From the NCBI GenBank assembly GCA_009780315.1, contig WRAH01000013.1:1-64000 (forward strand): a stretch of 64,000 nucleotides of DNA, in the 5' to 3' direction. Under the pieces are notes generated by a model that had not been told where the DNA came from, made no database searches, and saw only the letters and a program-made list of their open reading frames with translations. Made by a program: the position numbers and the translations under genes. Shown here in pieces: positions 46,601-53,494 of this stretch. The DNA comes from Defluviitaleaceae bacterium (GTDB lineage Bacteria; Bacillota; Clostridia; Lachnospirales; WQUN01). The first letter of the stretch is position 1. Every line of letters starts with the position of its first letter.

Positions 46601-48358
46601 GCAGATGATGTCACTTCTGGCTGGTCTAACCCGGTGGATATGCGCACCCTTGATATTTCACCGCCGGCACCGCCTATTACCCTTGGTCTTGCAGGGCAAA
46701 ACTTGCTTGACAGATACAATAGAGAAAATGATGGGGAGTATCGCTCTGTTGAAGCCGAGGCAATCACCGTATCATGGTCACGTATTATTGCGGATATGCG
46801 CAATGGTGACGAAAAGGCAACAGGCGGCAGTGCCACGGGTGGAACGGCTGTTGATTTAGACATTCCTGGGCTTGAAAATATTTATGTTGTTCGCTTTTCC
46901 GAGCTTCAAGCCAACCGTGATTTTTATGTTCGTGCAAGAACCGTATTGACGGTTCAGCGCGGCGCGCCTGGTGAAACAGAGATGACCTATAGCTATATTG
47001 TTCAGCTTGCGGATAATCCTGACTTTCTTGATGCGATTACTTTTGAAATTCCAGCCCTTGAACCTGTTGATTCAAATAATATGAGAAGGGCATATTCGGA
47101 CTGGGTAACGATTGAAACAAGAACCGCCCCGTCAGATGATGAATTTGACGGCGCATACCGTCCAGACCAATTCCCATTGCCTGACAGAGATTTTGAAGTC
47201 ACGTACACCCCAGGCTCACAAACTTTACAATGGCGTTTTCGCACAAATCAAATTGGTGCAGACGGCAGACCAGACCAAAATGTTGACCAACGGTTTATCT
47301 CAAGGCTTATCACCGAGCGGACATTTATTTACACCATTGACATGTCACAGTATCATATCAACCCGACTGTGCCGATTTCCAACAGGGAAATTATCGTTCC
47401 CCTTTCAATCATCCGCGCCTTTAATGAGCGTCAGATTACACTGGAAGTCAATGCAGGCGATTTGATTTACCGTATACTACCAGGTGCATTTGATACGGCT
47501 GAAATGCGCAACTTACAAATGGGAACTGGAAGTTATGTTCACATGACCATGACATCAAACCCAACAGACATGCCAACCCTTGGTACAAATCTTGCCCATG
47601 CTATGCCGCCCCAAAGGCTGGCAGTGAGGGCGCAAACCCCACAACGTAACGTCACCATGACAACATTTGCCCGCCCCATTGAAATTATTTTGCCAATGGA
47701 TAACCATGTTTCACCTGCCGGCACAACAGCCGCGCTATTCCACAGCGGCGCAGGTGTGCAAGGCTGGCAAGACATGAACGGTCATTTCTCATTTGCAAAT
47801 AATCAATTAACTGCAACAGTAAGTAGTCCAGGAACATTCTCTGGTGTGACACGTCATGCACCACCTACACAGGGTACAGGCGGCACAACAACTGCACCCG
47901 TGGCTAATCCAGCCTTAACAGGTGTAACATCACGGCTGAATATTACAGACTTGCATACCTTTAATCCAAACCAAGGGGTATCAGCCAATGCTTTTAACAA
48001 CATCATTCATGCAGTGGCACATCGTCAAACCACTGCAACCATGGGCGGGACGCTAACACCTGCACAAACCCAAGCACTACAGCGCAGTAATCTACTTGCA
48101 CCCAATGTGCTGATCAGAGAAACTGCAATTGACATTCTTGTGCGCCTATACGGCTTACAAACTGGGCAAGTACTCACCCCCATGACTGCCGAAACATCCA
48201 TTCCCGGCATTGGGAACGCGTCACAAGAACTTAGAAGAAATATTCGCATTGGAGCAGATATCGGTTTCATTTCTGGTCCGCTAGACCCTCAAGGAAATTT
48301 AACCATGGGCGATTTAATGCATATGTTAAACATCCTTATGATTGACGCTGGATGGTAA
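43661..48358 (+). CDS. Giant exported surface protein 2 (FN3-like modules, SLH-like C-terminus)
   Basis: 1565 residues with a signal peptide (about 1-29, cut near AYA-FPI) and AGGGAGG upstream. Repeated beta-sandwich segments recur about every 120-200 residues; the clearest fibronectin-III-like ones begin near 890 (HITVRWRRQSGIQYELRWSE) and 1000 (SPPAPPITLGLAG). The end (about 1430-1565) has RETAIDILVRLYGLQTGQ and NIRIGADIGFISGPLDPQGN, again a degenerate SLH-like pattern, as in its upstream neighbour. The pair probably arose by old duplication and is co-expressed. They could be S-layer or sheath components, or adhesins. A strong hairpin follows the stop. Confidence 0.75.
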   Translation: MKKQLLKTAAFFLALVMAAGFIPARNAYAFPIPQPATRLPVSEITIAPQPEPGIETGQGPYAIEFIWTQPNAGPSDNRGAGGNAATLGVHGGDPETGDPNATWTRYASRYIFNFANRTLGTTFPEVVLRRTDVGVQERANAAAPWGAVTPYGVGNELPPGHQLRWQTTRAFQTSSFYEISIEPQHFTPIWIPPVLVDGTIQSGTNVWTYDIANWGSAANNQSTPMIFMSDIELVRADGGGGEIVIEWLNPLWNGANVFDNWNITVLNAITGGNVLSRPILDPANDIEVLDGGRRLRYTIVSNNLQIGGSYHVRIEPMIGTQNARTLSSITMPGDARTFFFAYRASGQFPYQTETPVLMIPTLNLVQEGENFIRLLWDRMAAAAVGRIEIEQWADANEPNPSPDVNDITAMGRRTVIASIPAPQATVITQWPVGIINPPRPMAWSIVVFDTNNVPLARSNIVHWRPGEAHFTPYAPELEPIVGRTIAGTGSFDLVWRAFTRPAYTDAEEALLNTPPHSDFNNVLVDHEDYRRHFIDDEIRFHIFVANTWADLQNMPLDNPTINIPANLGMLIPAANSPVEGVPFYRMEGISVFSRPDGAGGFTHNHAVQPNETYFIRIIAMRDRVGLDALPSRPSYGTVVIPPPEDGIITRPEMIAAPPFTGSANGAGQPPELFLEWPLRFLEIYDTSATSPEGRGWYASAGIRNGDLAFGRRAGRLADVERWRVLNQMLSTENRRVLEADREGNPLNTAASVNTFLQSAWTDISSHLGYTGTTASAGALRIQDLYLYSYQIHVVTYDELMTFGADIETAFENYRDQMVASDWSVPFRPTPDDNGIMRHRFTNMIAAGAIQPNTTYVVLMRPVESRNYGLHAFYPSYTIITTPDDSEAATPTPTTPVLFPHVPIGMDHITVRWRRQSGIQYELRWSENLSDYPTGGTLIAWEDIEGEYVLYPDPTAGPFMALTIDGLFLDTRHYVWARAVNADDVTSGWSNPVDMRTLDISPPAPPITLGLAGQNLLDRYNRENDGEYRSVEAEAITVSWSRIIADMRNGDEKATGGSATGGTAVDLDIPGLENIYVVRFSELQANRDFYVRARTVLTVQRGAPGETEMTYSYIVQLADNPDFLDAITFEIPALEPVDSNNMRRAYSDWVTIETRTAPSDDEFDGAYRPDQFPLPDRDFEVTYTPGSQTLQWRFRTNQIGADGRPDQNVDQRFISRLITERTFIYTIDMSQYHINPTVPISNREIIVPLSIIRAFNERQITLEVNAGDLIYRILPGAFDTAEMRNLQMGTGSYVHMTMTSNPTDMPTLGTNLAHAMPPQRLAVRAQTPQRNVTMTTFARPIEIILPMDNHVSPAGTTAALFHSGAGVQGWQDMNGHFSFANNQLTATVSSPGTFSGVTRHAPPTQGTGGTTTAPVANPALTGVTSRLNITDLHTFNPNQGVSANAFNNIIHAVAHRQTTATMGGTLTPAQTQALQRSNLLAPNVLIRETAIDILVRLYGLQTGQVLTPMTAETSIPGIGNASQELRRNIRIGADIGFISGPLDPQGNLTMGDLMHMLNILMIDAGW

Positions 48359-48382
48359 AAAGATTGTATAGACACTAAAAAG

Positions 48383-48471
48383 GGTTGTCTCGCTAACATA
48401 AAAAAGCGAGAGTTGTGTGGTTTTTTTCTCACACTTCTCTCGCTTTTTTAGTGGGGCTTAATGAGACATCC
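48383..48471 (+). terminator. Composite nested hairpin terminator after the surface-protein genes
   Basis: Inner stem at 48400-48449: AAAAAAGCGAGAG-TT-GTGTG against CACAC-TT-CTCTCGCTTTTTT, a strong rho-independent terminator. Outer arms GGTTGTCTC (48383-48391) and GAGACATCC (48463-48471) also pair with one mismatch. The left part, 48386-48411, is identical to the reverse complement of 52355-52380. Confidence 0.85.
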
Positions 48472-48489
48472 CCAGTTTTATATTGTGGT

Positions 48490-48600
48490 TTAGGAAATTT
48501 TGCTGGTTTCATCTTCATGTTTGTTAAGTTTTAGTCCTTCTGCGACTAGCGTAACAGATTTTAAGATAAATTTTCGTTCAATTGTGTTTTCCCTGCTACA
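48490..48600 (-). pseudogene. Unidentified C-terminal coding remnant
   Basis: An open minus-strand frame of about 36 residues ending in TAA contains ERKFILKSVTLVAEGLKLNK and a charged tail. It has no start and abuts the relaxase remnant. The pattern is protein-like but not recognised; it may be the tail of a mobile-element gene. Confidence 0.25.
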
Positions 48601-48629
48601 TAGGCTTTCAGACGGGTTATAAAAAGGTC

Positions 48630-49324
48630 TTCATAGCTGCTGCCGCTTACCGAGCGGGCGAAAAAATCACAAATGAACAAACTGGAATCATTCACGATTA
48701 TACAAAAAAACAAAGTGTTGCGAAATCGGTAATTATTTTGCCAGAAAACGCACCCGAGGAATATTATAATCGCTCCACACTTTGGAATACAGTTGAAAAA
48801 ATGGAAAAGACTTCTAATAACCAGTTGGCTAGAGAGATTGAATTAGCATTACCCAAGGAACTATCATACTTCCAAAATACATCACTTGCTTTTGAATATG
48901 TAAAAGAAAATTTTACGAGCAAAGGCATGGTTGCCGATATAAATTTTCACAACATGAAATCTGATAATCCCCATGTTCACATCATGCTAACAATGCGACC
49001 ATTTAACGAGGACGGTACTTGGGGCGATAAGCAAAAGAAAGTTTACCACCTTGATAAAAATGGTGATAAAATTTATGACCCTGTAAAACGCACTTACAAA
49101 TGTTCCAAACAGCAAACAACCGACTGGAGCGAACGCCACAAAACCGAAGAATGGCGAGAATCATGGGCTGGACTATACACATTACTGCCATGCGTGAAGC
49201 GGAGCAACAACGAAAGCGTGATGAAGTTATTAGGCAACGAGAAAGCCGTGACCGTTATAATGCGGAGCGTAGGGTTAAGCGGTTGGAGAATCCGAGTAGG
49301 GGTAAAGATGAACAGAGTTTATAA
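48630..49324 (+). pseudogene. MobA/MobL-type relaxase remnant, truncated and frameshifted
   Basis: The frame from about 48630 to 49180 matches MobQ-family relaxases: AAAAYRAGEKITNEQTGIIH near the start, and the metal-binding NPHVHIMLTMRPFNEDGTWG. The first 20 or so residues, which hold the beginning of the catalytic domain, are missing and no proper start is present. After HKTEEWRESWAG the frame breaks. A Glu/Arg-rich tail (REAEQQRKRDEVIRQRESRD) continues in another frame to a stop at 49324. So the N-terminus and the centre have been lost. It is a relic of a mobilisable plasmid or element. Confidence 0.75.
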
Positions 49325-49382
49325 AAGCAAGCGGGGCAAATCTCACTATTTCCGCATGAGTGTATATATGGTATACTACCCA

Positions 49383-49440
49383 TGCGAAAAAATTTTTTGC
49401 GAATTTCTGATTAGGACTTTACCCCGAACGATTTTTCGCA
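49383..49440. promoter_or_regulatory. Inverted repeat upstream of the serine hydrolase gene
   Basis: TGCGAAAAA at 49383-49391 and its reverse complement TTTTTCGCA at 49432-49440 bracket a 40-base AT-rich segment. A TGG-TATACT extended -10 lies just upstream (about 49368-49376). It could be an operator pair or a folded leader. Confidence 0.4.
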
Positions 49441-49500
49441 CATAATGAAAGGATAATGATGTTTGGAGGAAGAAATGCATTTTTACAAATCAACAATAAT

Positions 49501-49511
49501 GGGGGGGGGGG
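49501..49511. repeat. Run of eleven G at the serine hydrolase translation start
   Basis: Eleven consecutive G lie six bases before the ATG at 49518. Two upstream ATGs with better ribosome binding sites (49459 and 49475, GGAGGA between and before) lie in the two other frames. Losing one G would fuse the 49475 frame to the hydrolase; gaining one G would fuse the 49459 frame. This geometry is that of a phase-variable contingency tract, or an assembly homopolymer error. Confidence 0.7.
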
Positions 49512-49517
49512 CGACTG

Positions 49518-50993
49518 ATGAAAAATCGCAAAACAAGTAAAATCGTAACTTTGCTAATGTTGGTATGCTTGCTCATGCCAACATTAGCGATGTTTGCAAG
49601 TCAAGCGATAATAAGCAACGAAGCCGAGCGGCATATATTAGGTGAACTTAACAGAGCCAATATTCCAAAAGCCACTATTGCCGTTATCCAAAACGGCGAA
49701 ACATCGTACATTCTCAAAGATAGCCAGCATGACACCTTATTTCAAATAGGTTCTGTTTCAAAGTCTTTCACAGGCTTTGGCGTGTTGCTCTTAGAAGATA
49801 TGGGGTTGCTTTCTGTGAGTGACTCCGTAAATCAGCATTTGCCGTGGTTTACTGTGAATTATAACGGTGTGCCTGTGCCGCATGGGGATATAACCATTTA
49901 TACACTTTTGCAGCATTCAAGCGGATTTACGAGTGATGAAAGACGTTTTCCGGCTTCGTATGTTACTGACTTAAACAGATTTATATCGCAAGTTACAGGT
50001 GCAGAGCTTGCGTTCTACCCCTCTCATGACCATGTGTACGGTAATATAAATTACGTTATCTTGGGGCTTGTTATCAAATCTGTATCGGGGCAAAGCTATG
50101 ATGATTTTATGACCGAGAGTGTTCTGTACCCACTTGGGCTTTATAACACATTTGCGAATGTGGAACGTGCAAGAGCTACAGGGCGTACAGTTAGCGGTCA
50201 TCGCTATGGCTTTTTCCGTCCAAGAGCCACCGATGCATATTTTCCTACCTTGTCAATTCCGACAGGCGGCATATATTCAAGCATATCAGATATGGCTCGT
50301 TGGGCAGGGATTCATCTTGGCACAATCGAGATAAATGAGCAATTCGCAAGGATTGTACAGCGTTCGCATGAAAATAATCACACCGCACAAAATCCTTTTG
50401 CCGACACAAATTTTCATCCAGGGGCTGGATGGAATATTTTGCATGATGACAGCGACTTTGGCAATCTCGCCTTTGATGATATGAAAATAATGCACGGTGG
50501 CTCAGGCTTTGGAAATATCGCATATATCGGCATAATTCCCGAACGTGATATGGCTGTTATATTTCTCTTGAATCATAGGCATATGAACGTGCCGGCGTGG
50601 ATTTTTATGATTTGGGATGCTTTAGATGGCGTATTTAATCCAATAGGAACTGACCTTTTTGCAATATTTGATATAGTTTTCGTTGCCATAACTGCCGTGG
50701 GCGTTTTGTTTATTGGTATGTTTGTGCGTCTTATTGTAAAAGTAAACAAACAACTGCCCAACGAATGGAGAGCAAAGCCTACATTAAAGATTAGATGGCT
50801 TATTGTTCCTATATTTTCGATTATAGGCGTACTCATTTTTCACGTTGTCATGCCTATGCTTTTCATAATGCCACTTGGAATACTTTTACTATTCTCGCCT
50901 GCAAGTGCAATCACGGCAATTATAGCTATGTGGGTAATGGCGGTGTACTCTTTGTTTTCATTGTGGACAAAAGCGTTCGTTAATCAACGATGA
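49518..50993 (+). CDS. Exported serine hydrolase (beta-lactamase/PBP4*-like) with membrane tail
   Basis: 491 residues. A signal or anchor segment lies at about 8-30. The hydrolase domain of the beta-lactamase superfamily (class C-like) follows: S79-VSK82 as the SxxK motif (FQIGSVSKSFTGFG), a YGN motif in HDHVYGNINYVILG, and HGGSGFG near 330 in the position of KTG. The last 110 residues hold about four transmembrane helices, an arrangement seen in clostridial serine hydrolases of unknown substrate. Roles in peptide or wall metabolism, or resistance, are possible. The ATG overlaps the stop of a short upstream frame (TGATG), and the 11-G tract precedes it. Confidence 0.85.
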   Translation: MKNRKTSKIVTLLMLVCLLMPTLAMFASQAIISNEAERHILGELNRANIPKATIAVIQNGETSYILKDSQHDTLFQIGSVSKSFTGFGVLLLEDMGLLSVSDSVNQHLPWFTVNYNGVPVPHGDITIYTLLQHSSGFTSDERRFPASYVTDLNRFISQVTGAELAFYPSHDHVYGNINYVILGLVIKSVSGQSYDDFMTESVLYPLGLYNTFANVERARATGRTVSGHRYGFFRPRATDAYFPTLSIPTGGIYSSISDMARWAGIHLGTIEINEQFARIVQRSHENNHTAQNPFADTNFHPGAGWNILHDDSDFGNLAFDDMKIMHGGSGFGNIAYIGIIPERDMAVIFLLNHRHMNVPAWIFMIWDALDGVFNPIGTDLFAIFDIVFVAITAVGVLFIGMFVRLIVKVNKQLPNEWRAKPTLKIRWLIVPIFSIIGVLIFHVVMPMLFIMPLGILLLFSPASAITAIIAMWVMAVYSLFSLWTKAFVNQR

Positions 50994-51073
50994 ACAAGTC
51001 GACATAGATGGTAGACTATATAAAACGGTCTGAAACACTCACCCAAATAGTTGCAAAGAGAGGGCGATATGCC

Positions 51074-51943
51074 ATGAAGAAAAACGAAATTGAAAACTTA
51101 ATCATAGACTACTCCCTGTTAATGGATTTGAGGGTAGACTTTGCGTTTAAGACTTTTGTAGAGGGCAATCCCGAAGCACTTATATCATTACTCAATGCCA
51201 TTTTTGCCAACGCAAAAATCAAACGTGTTGTAAAAAATGTACTCTTGAAAAATCCCAACTTGGACAAAAAATCTATTGAAGATAAGCTATCCATTTTGGA
51301 TGTTCGTGCGGAGTTAGATGATGGCACGGACATCTTGATTGAAATGCACCTACATGGAGTAAGCCAGATTAAAGCAAAAATAATTCGTTCATGGGCGAGA
51401 GCCTACAGCGAGGAACTAGAAGCTGGGCAGAAATATACATCACAGCCCCCAACCGTAACGATTGCATTTGTGGATGGAGCAGTTGACCCACTTGTAAAGC
51501 CCGAAAATGCTACGGACAAAATCCATAGGGTATGTATGATAATGGATAAAGATGACAGTGCTGTGTTCACCGAAGCAATGGAACTGCACTTTATCAATAT
51601 GAAAGCCTTTGCAAAGGCTATAAATGAAGCCAACAGCATAAACATAAAAGAAGCTACAGACGATATGTTTGTGTACTGGCTTTCTGTAATAACAGAAAAA
51701 GAAATCGTGAACAAGGACATTATAGAGAACGCTCGTAAGAAGAAGGAGGTTATCCATATGGCGGTATCAGCAATAGCAAGGCAAAGTGAAGATAAAATCA
51801 TGCGGCAAGCCTACCAACGCAGGAAAGATGAGATTTTTTTTAACAACATGAATGAGCAACGAGCAGAGCAAGCAGAAGCAGAAAATGTTATACTCCGTAA
51901 GGAAATTGAAAAACTCCAAGCCCAACTCGCAGAGAAAAAATGA
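51074..51943 (+). CDS. Rpn-family recombination-promoting nuclease/putative transposase (PD-(D/E)XK)
   Basis: 289 residues from ATG 51074; an in-frame ATG 66 bases earlier is less likely because family members begin near here. The N-terminal region has RVDFAFKTFVEGNPEALISL and the catalytic strand pair LDVRAELDDGTDILIEMHLH typical of PDDEXK_2. The end is a coiled-coil (AEAENVILRKEIEKLQAQLA). E. coli Rpn proteins promote RecA-independent recombination; many clostridia have dozens of copies. It is a full-length copy with its own terminator. Confidence 0.85.
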   Translation: MKKNEIENLIIDYSLLMDLRVDFAFKTFVEGNPEALISLLNAIFANAKIKRVVKNVLLKNPNLDKKSIEDKLSILDVRAELDDGTDILIEMHLHGVSQIKAKIIRSWARAYSEELEAGQKYTSQPPTVTIAFVDGAVDPLVKPENATDKIHRVCMIMDKDDSAVFTEAMELHFINMKAFAKAINEANSINIKEATDDMFVYWLSVITEKEIVNKDIIENARKKKEVIHMAVSAIARQSEDKIMRQAYQRRKDEIFFNNMNEQRAEQAEAENVILRKEIEKLQAQLAEKK

Positions 51944-51955
51944 TTTTTCACCACG

Positions 51956-52003
51956 AAAAAGCCCGACATATAAGGCATTACAAGCCTTTATGTCGGGCTT
52001 TTT
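51956..52003 (+). terminator. Terminator of the Rpn-family gene
   Basis: AAAAAGCCCGACATA-t-AAGGC pairs with GCCTT-TATGTCGGGCTTTTT around ATTACAA. The stem is 20 bp with one bulged base, flanked by A and T runs, so it is strong and probably bidirectional. Confidence 0.92.
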
Positions 52004-52023
52004 CTATGAAATCCAAAATTTCA

Positions 52024-52095
52024 TCATTGACAACTTTCTCCCGAGGGGCATAGCAATATCAAACCTAACTTATCAGATAAACTGTTATTTTCCAT
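52024..52095 (-). CDS. Short frame downstream of the small membrane protein (possibly truncated gene)
   Basis: A 23-codon frame starts one base after the stop of the preceding small gene and has GGAGGG six bases upstream. It begins MENNSLSDKLGLILL and stops soon after. The good translation signal with a very short product suggests a gene truncated by the adjacent insertion, or a tiny peptide. Not recognised. Confidence 0.3.
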   Translation of the reverse strand: MENNSLSDKLGLILLCPSGESCQ

Positions 52096-52096
52096 T

Positions 52097-52273
52097 TCAA
52101 GCCCTCCTTCGATAAGCGATTAACCCATTAGTAATAGTTGCTATTCCAGCAATGCAACTTGCGATACCCCAAATATTCCTGTTCATTACAACGACAATGC
52201 CGAACACAATAAGCCCTATACCAAGAACGAAATTTGTGTACTTGCCTATTGTAAAACCTATTCTACTAGCCAT
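52097..52273 (-). CDS. Small membrane protein, 58 residues
   Basis: The ATG is preceded by AAGGAGG with ideal spacing. The product has two predicted membrane helices (YTNFVLGIGLIVFGIVVVMN and IWGIASCIAGIATITNGLIA) and a basic end (YRRRA). Such tiny two-helix proteins are easily missed by gene finders. No homologue comes to mind. It is followed by a second short frame. Confidence 0.65.
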   Translation of the reverse strand: MASRIGFTIGKYTNFVLGIGLIVFGIVVVMNRNIWGIASCIAGIATITNGLIAYRRRA

Positions 52274-52350
52274 TCTGAAACCTCCTTAAAAGTCAAATAT
52301 ATAATAGTTGATTACATCATGACTATATCATCATTTTTGCATAAAAAAAG

Positions 52351-52382
52351 GATGTCTCGCTTTTTTATGTTAGCGAGACATC
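52351..52382. terminator. Hairpin between the accessory block and queA
   Basis: GATGTCTCGCT / AGCGAGACATC, an 11-bp perfect stem flanked by A7 on the left and TCTTCTTT on the right. It likely ends queA transcription on the minus strand. Its core is an inverted copy of the sequence at 48386-48411. Confidence 0.85.
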
Positions 52383-52468
52383 TTCTTTAATTTGTGTATT
52401 GAACTGTTTTACATCGAAAAATCACAAAATGTGGGCTTGCCTGTTGTTTTACAATAAAAAAATATTTT

Positions 52469-53494
52469 TTAGTTTATCAACATGGCATCACCATAGCTAA
52501 AAAATCTATAGGCTTGCTTAACGGCTTCCTCATAAGCGGCTAAGGTGTGTTCCCTGCCTGCAAAGGCTGACACAAGCATGACCAATGTAGATTCTGGCAG
52601 GTGAAAGTTGGTAAGCAATCCGTCCATAACTTGAAATGTATAGCCAGGGTAGATGAAGATATCTGTCTTGCCTGCGCCAGCTTCTACGTGTCCACGGCCG
52701 TTTTTGGCGGCGCGGCTTTCTATTGTGCGGCAGCTTGTTGTGCCTATGGCAATAACACGCCCGCCGCTGTCTTTTGTCGTATTTATGATTTCTGCCACTT
52801 CAGGCTCTATGCGGCAATATTCACTGTGCATGTGATGATTGGTGATATCATCTTCTTTTACAGGACGGAAAGTGCCAATGCCTACATGAAGGGTTACGGT
52901 TGCTATTTTTACACCATAGGCTTTAATTTCCTCAAGAAGTTCTGTTGTAAAGTGCAATCCTGCGGTGGGGGCGGCTACAGAGCCGTCATTTTTTGCATAA
53001 ACCGTATTGTATCGAGTGGTATCGGTCTGCTTTTCTTCAATATAATGGGGCAAAGGCATTTCGCCTATGTCCATGAGCAACTGCTCAAACTCGCCTTCGT
53101 GTTCCAGCAAGACAATGCGTAAACCATCTTCAATAATTTCTTGAACCGTGGCTTTTAAACGCCCGCCACCAAATGTAAGTATATCCCCTTCACGGGCTTT
53201 GCGCCCAGGCTTTACCAAAATCGTCCAGCGGTTTTCTGCACCAGCTAACCGTTCGTGCAAAAGCATTTCTACATTATTATCACTCATGAGACGGGCAGGA
53301 ATAACCCGTGAATCATTTATCACGAGACAATCACCAGGGTTTAGCAATGATTTAATGTCTTTAAACATTTTATGCTGAACTTCACCTGTGACACGGTTTA
53401 AATGCATAAGACGTGAACCGTCCCGTTGTTCAATGGGTTGTTGTGCAATCAAATGCTTTGGTAGGTCATAGTAGTAATCTTTTTTGTTTGTCAT
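52469..53494 (-). CDS. queA: S-adenosylmethionine:tRNA ribosyltransferase-isomerase
   Basis: 341 residues. QueA transfers the ribosyl part of SAM to preQ1 at the tRNA wobble position to give epoxyqueuosine. Motifs: YDLPKHLIAQQP at the start, DGSRLMHLNR, ARLMSDNNVEMLL, AAPTAGLHFT and TNFHLPESTLVMLVSAFAG near the end. Its ATG shares a base with the stop of the upstream SpoIID-like gene, so the two are cotranslated. No tgt gene is seen downstream, although it often follows. Confidence 0.96.
   Translation of the reverse strand: MTNKKDYYYDLPKHLIAQQPIEQRDGSRLMHLNRVTGEVQHKMFKDIKSLLNPGDCLVINDSRVIPARLMSDNNVEMLLHERLAGAENRWTILVKPGRKAREGDILTFGGGRLKATVQEIIEDGLRIVLLEHEGEFEQLLMDIGEMPLPHYIEEKQTDTTRYNTVYAKNDGSVAAPTAGLHFTTELLEEIKAYGVKIATVTLHVGIGTFRPVKEDDITNHHMHSEYCRIEPEVAEIINTTKDSGGRVIAIGTTSCRTIESRAAKNGRGHVEAGAGKTDIFIYPGYTFQVMDGLLTNFHLPESTLVMLVSAFAGREHTLAAYEEAVKQAYRFFSYGDAMLIN

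Noticed and set aside
48582-49445. A complete 287-residue relaxase
   Set aside because: The first residues and everything after about codon 200 do not fit the family; the real C-terminal continuation lies in another frame, so it is called a pseudogene.
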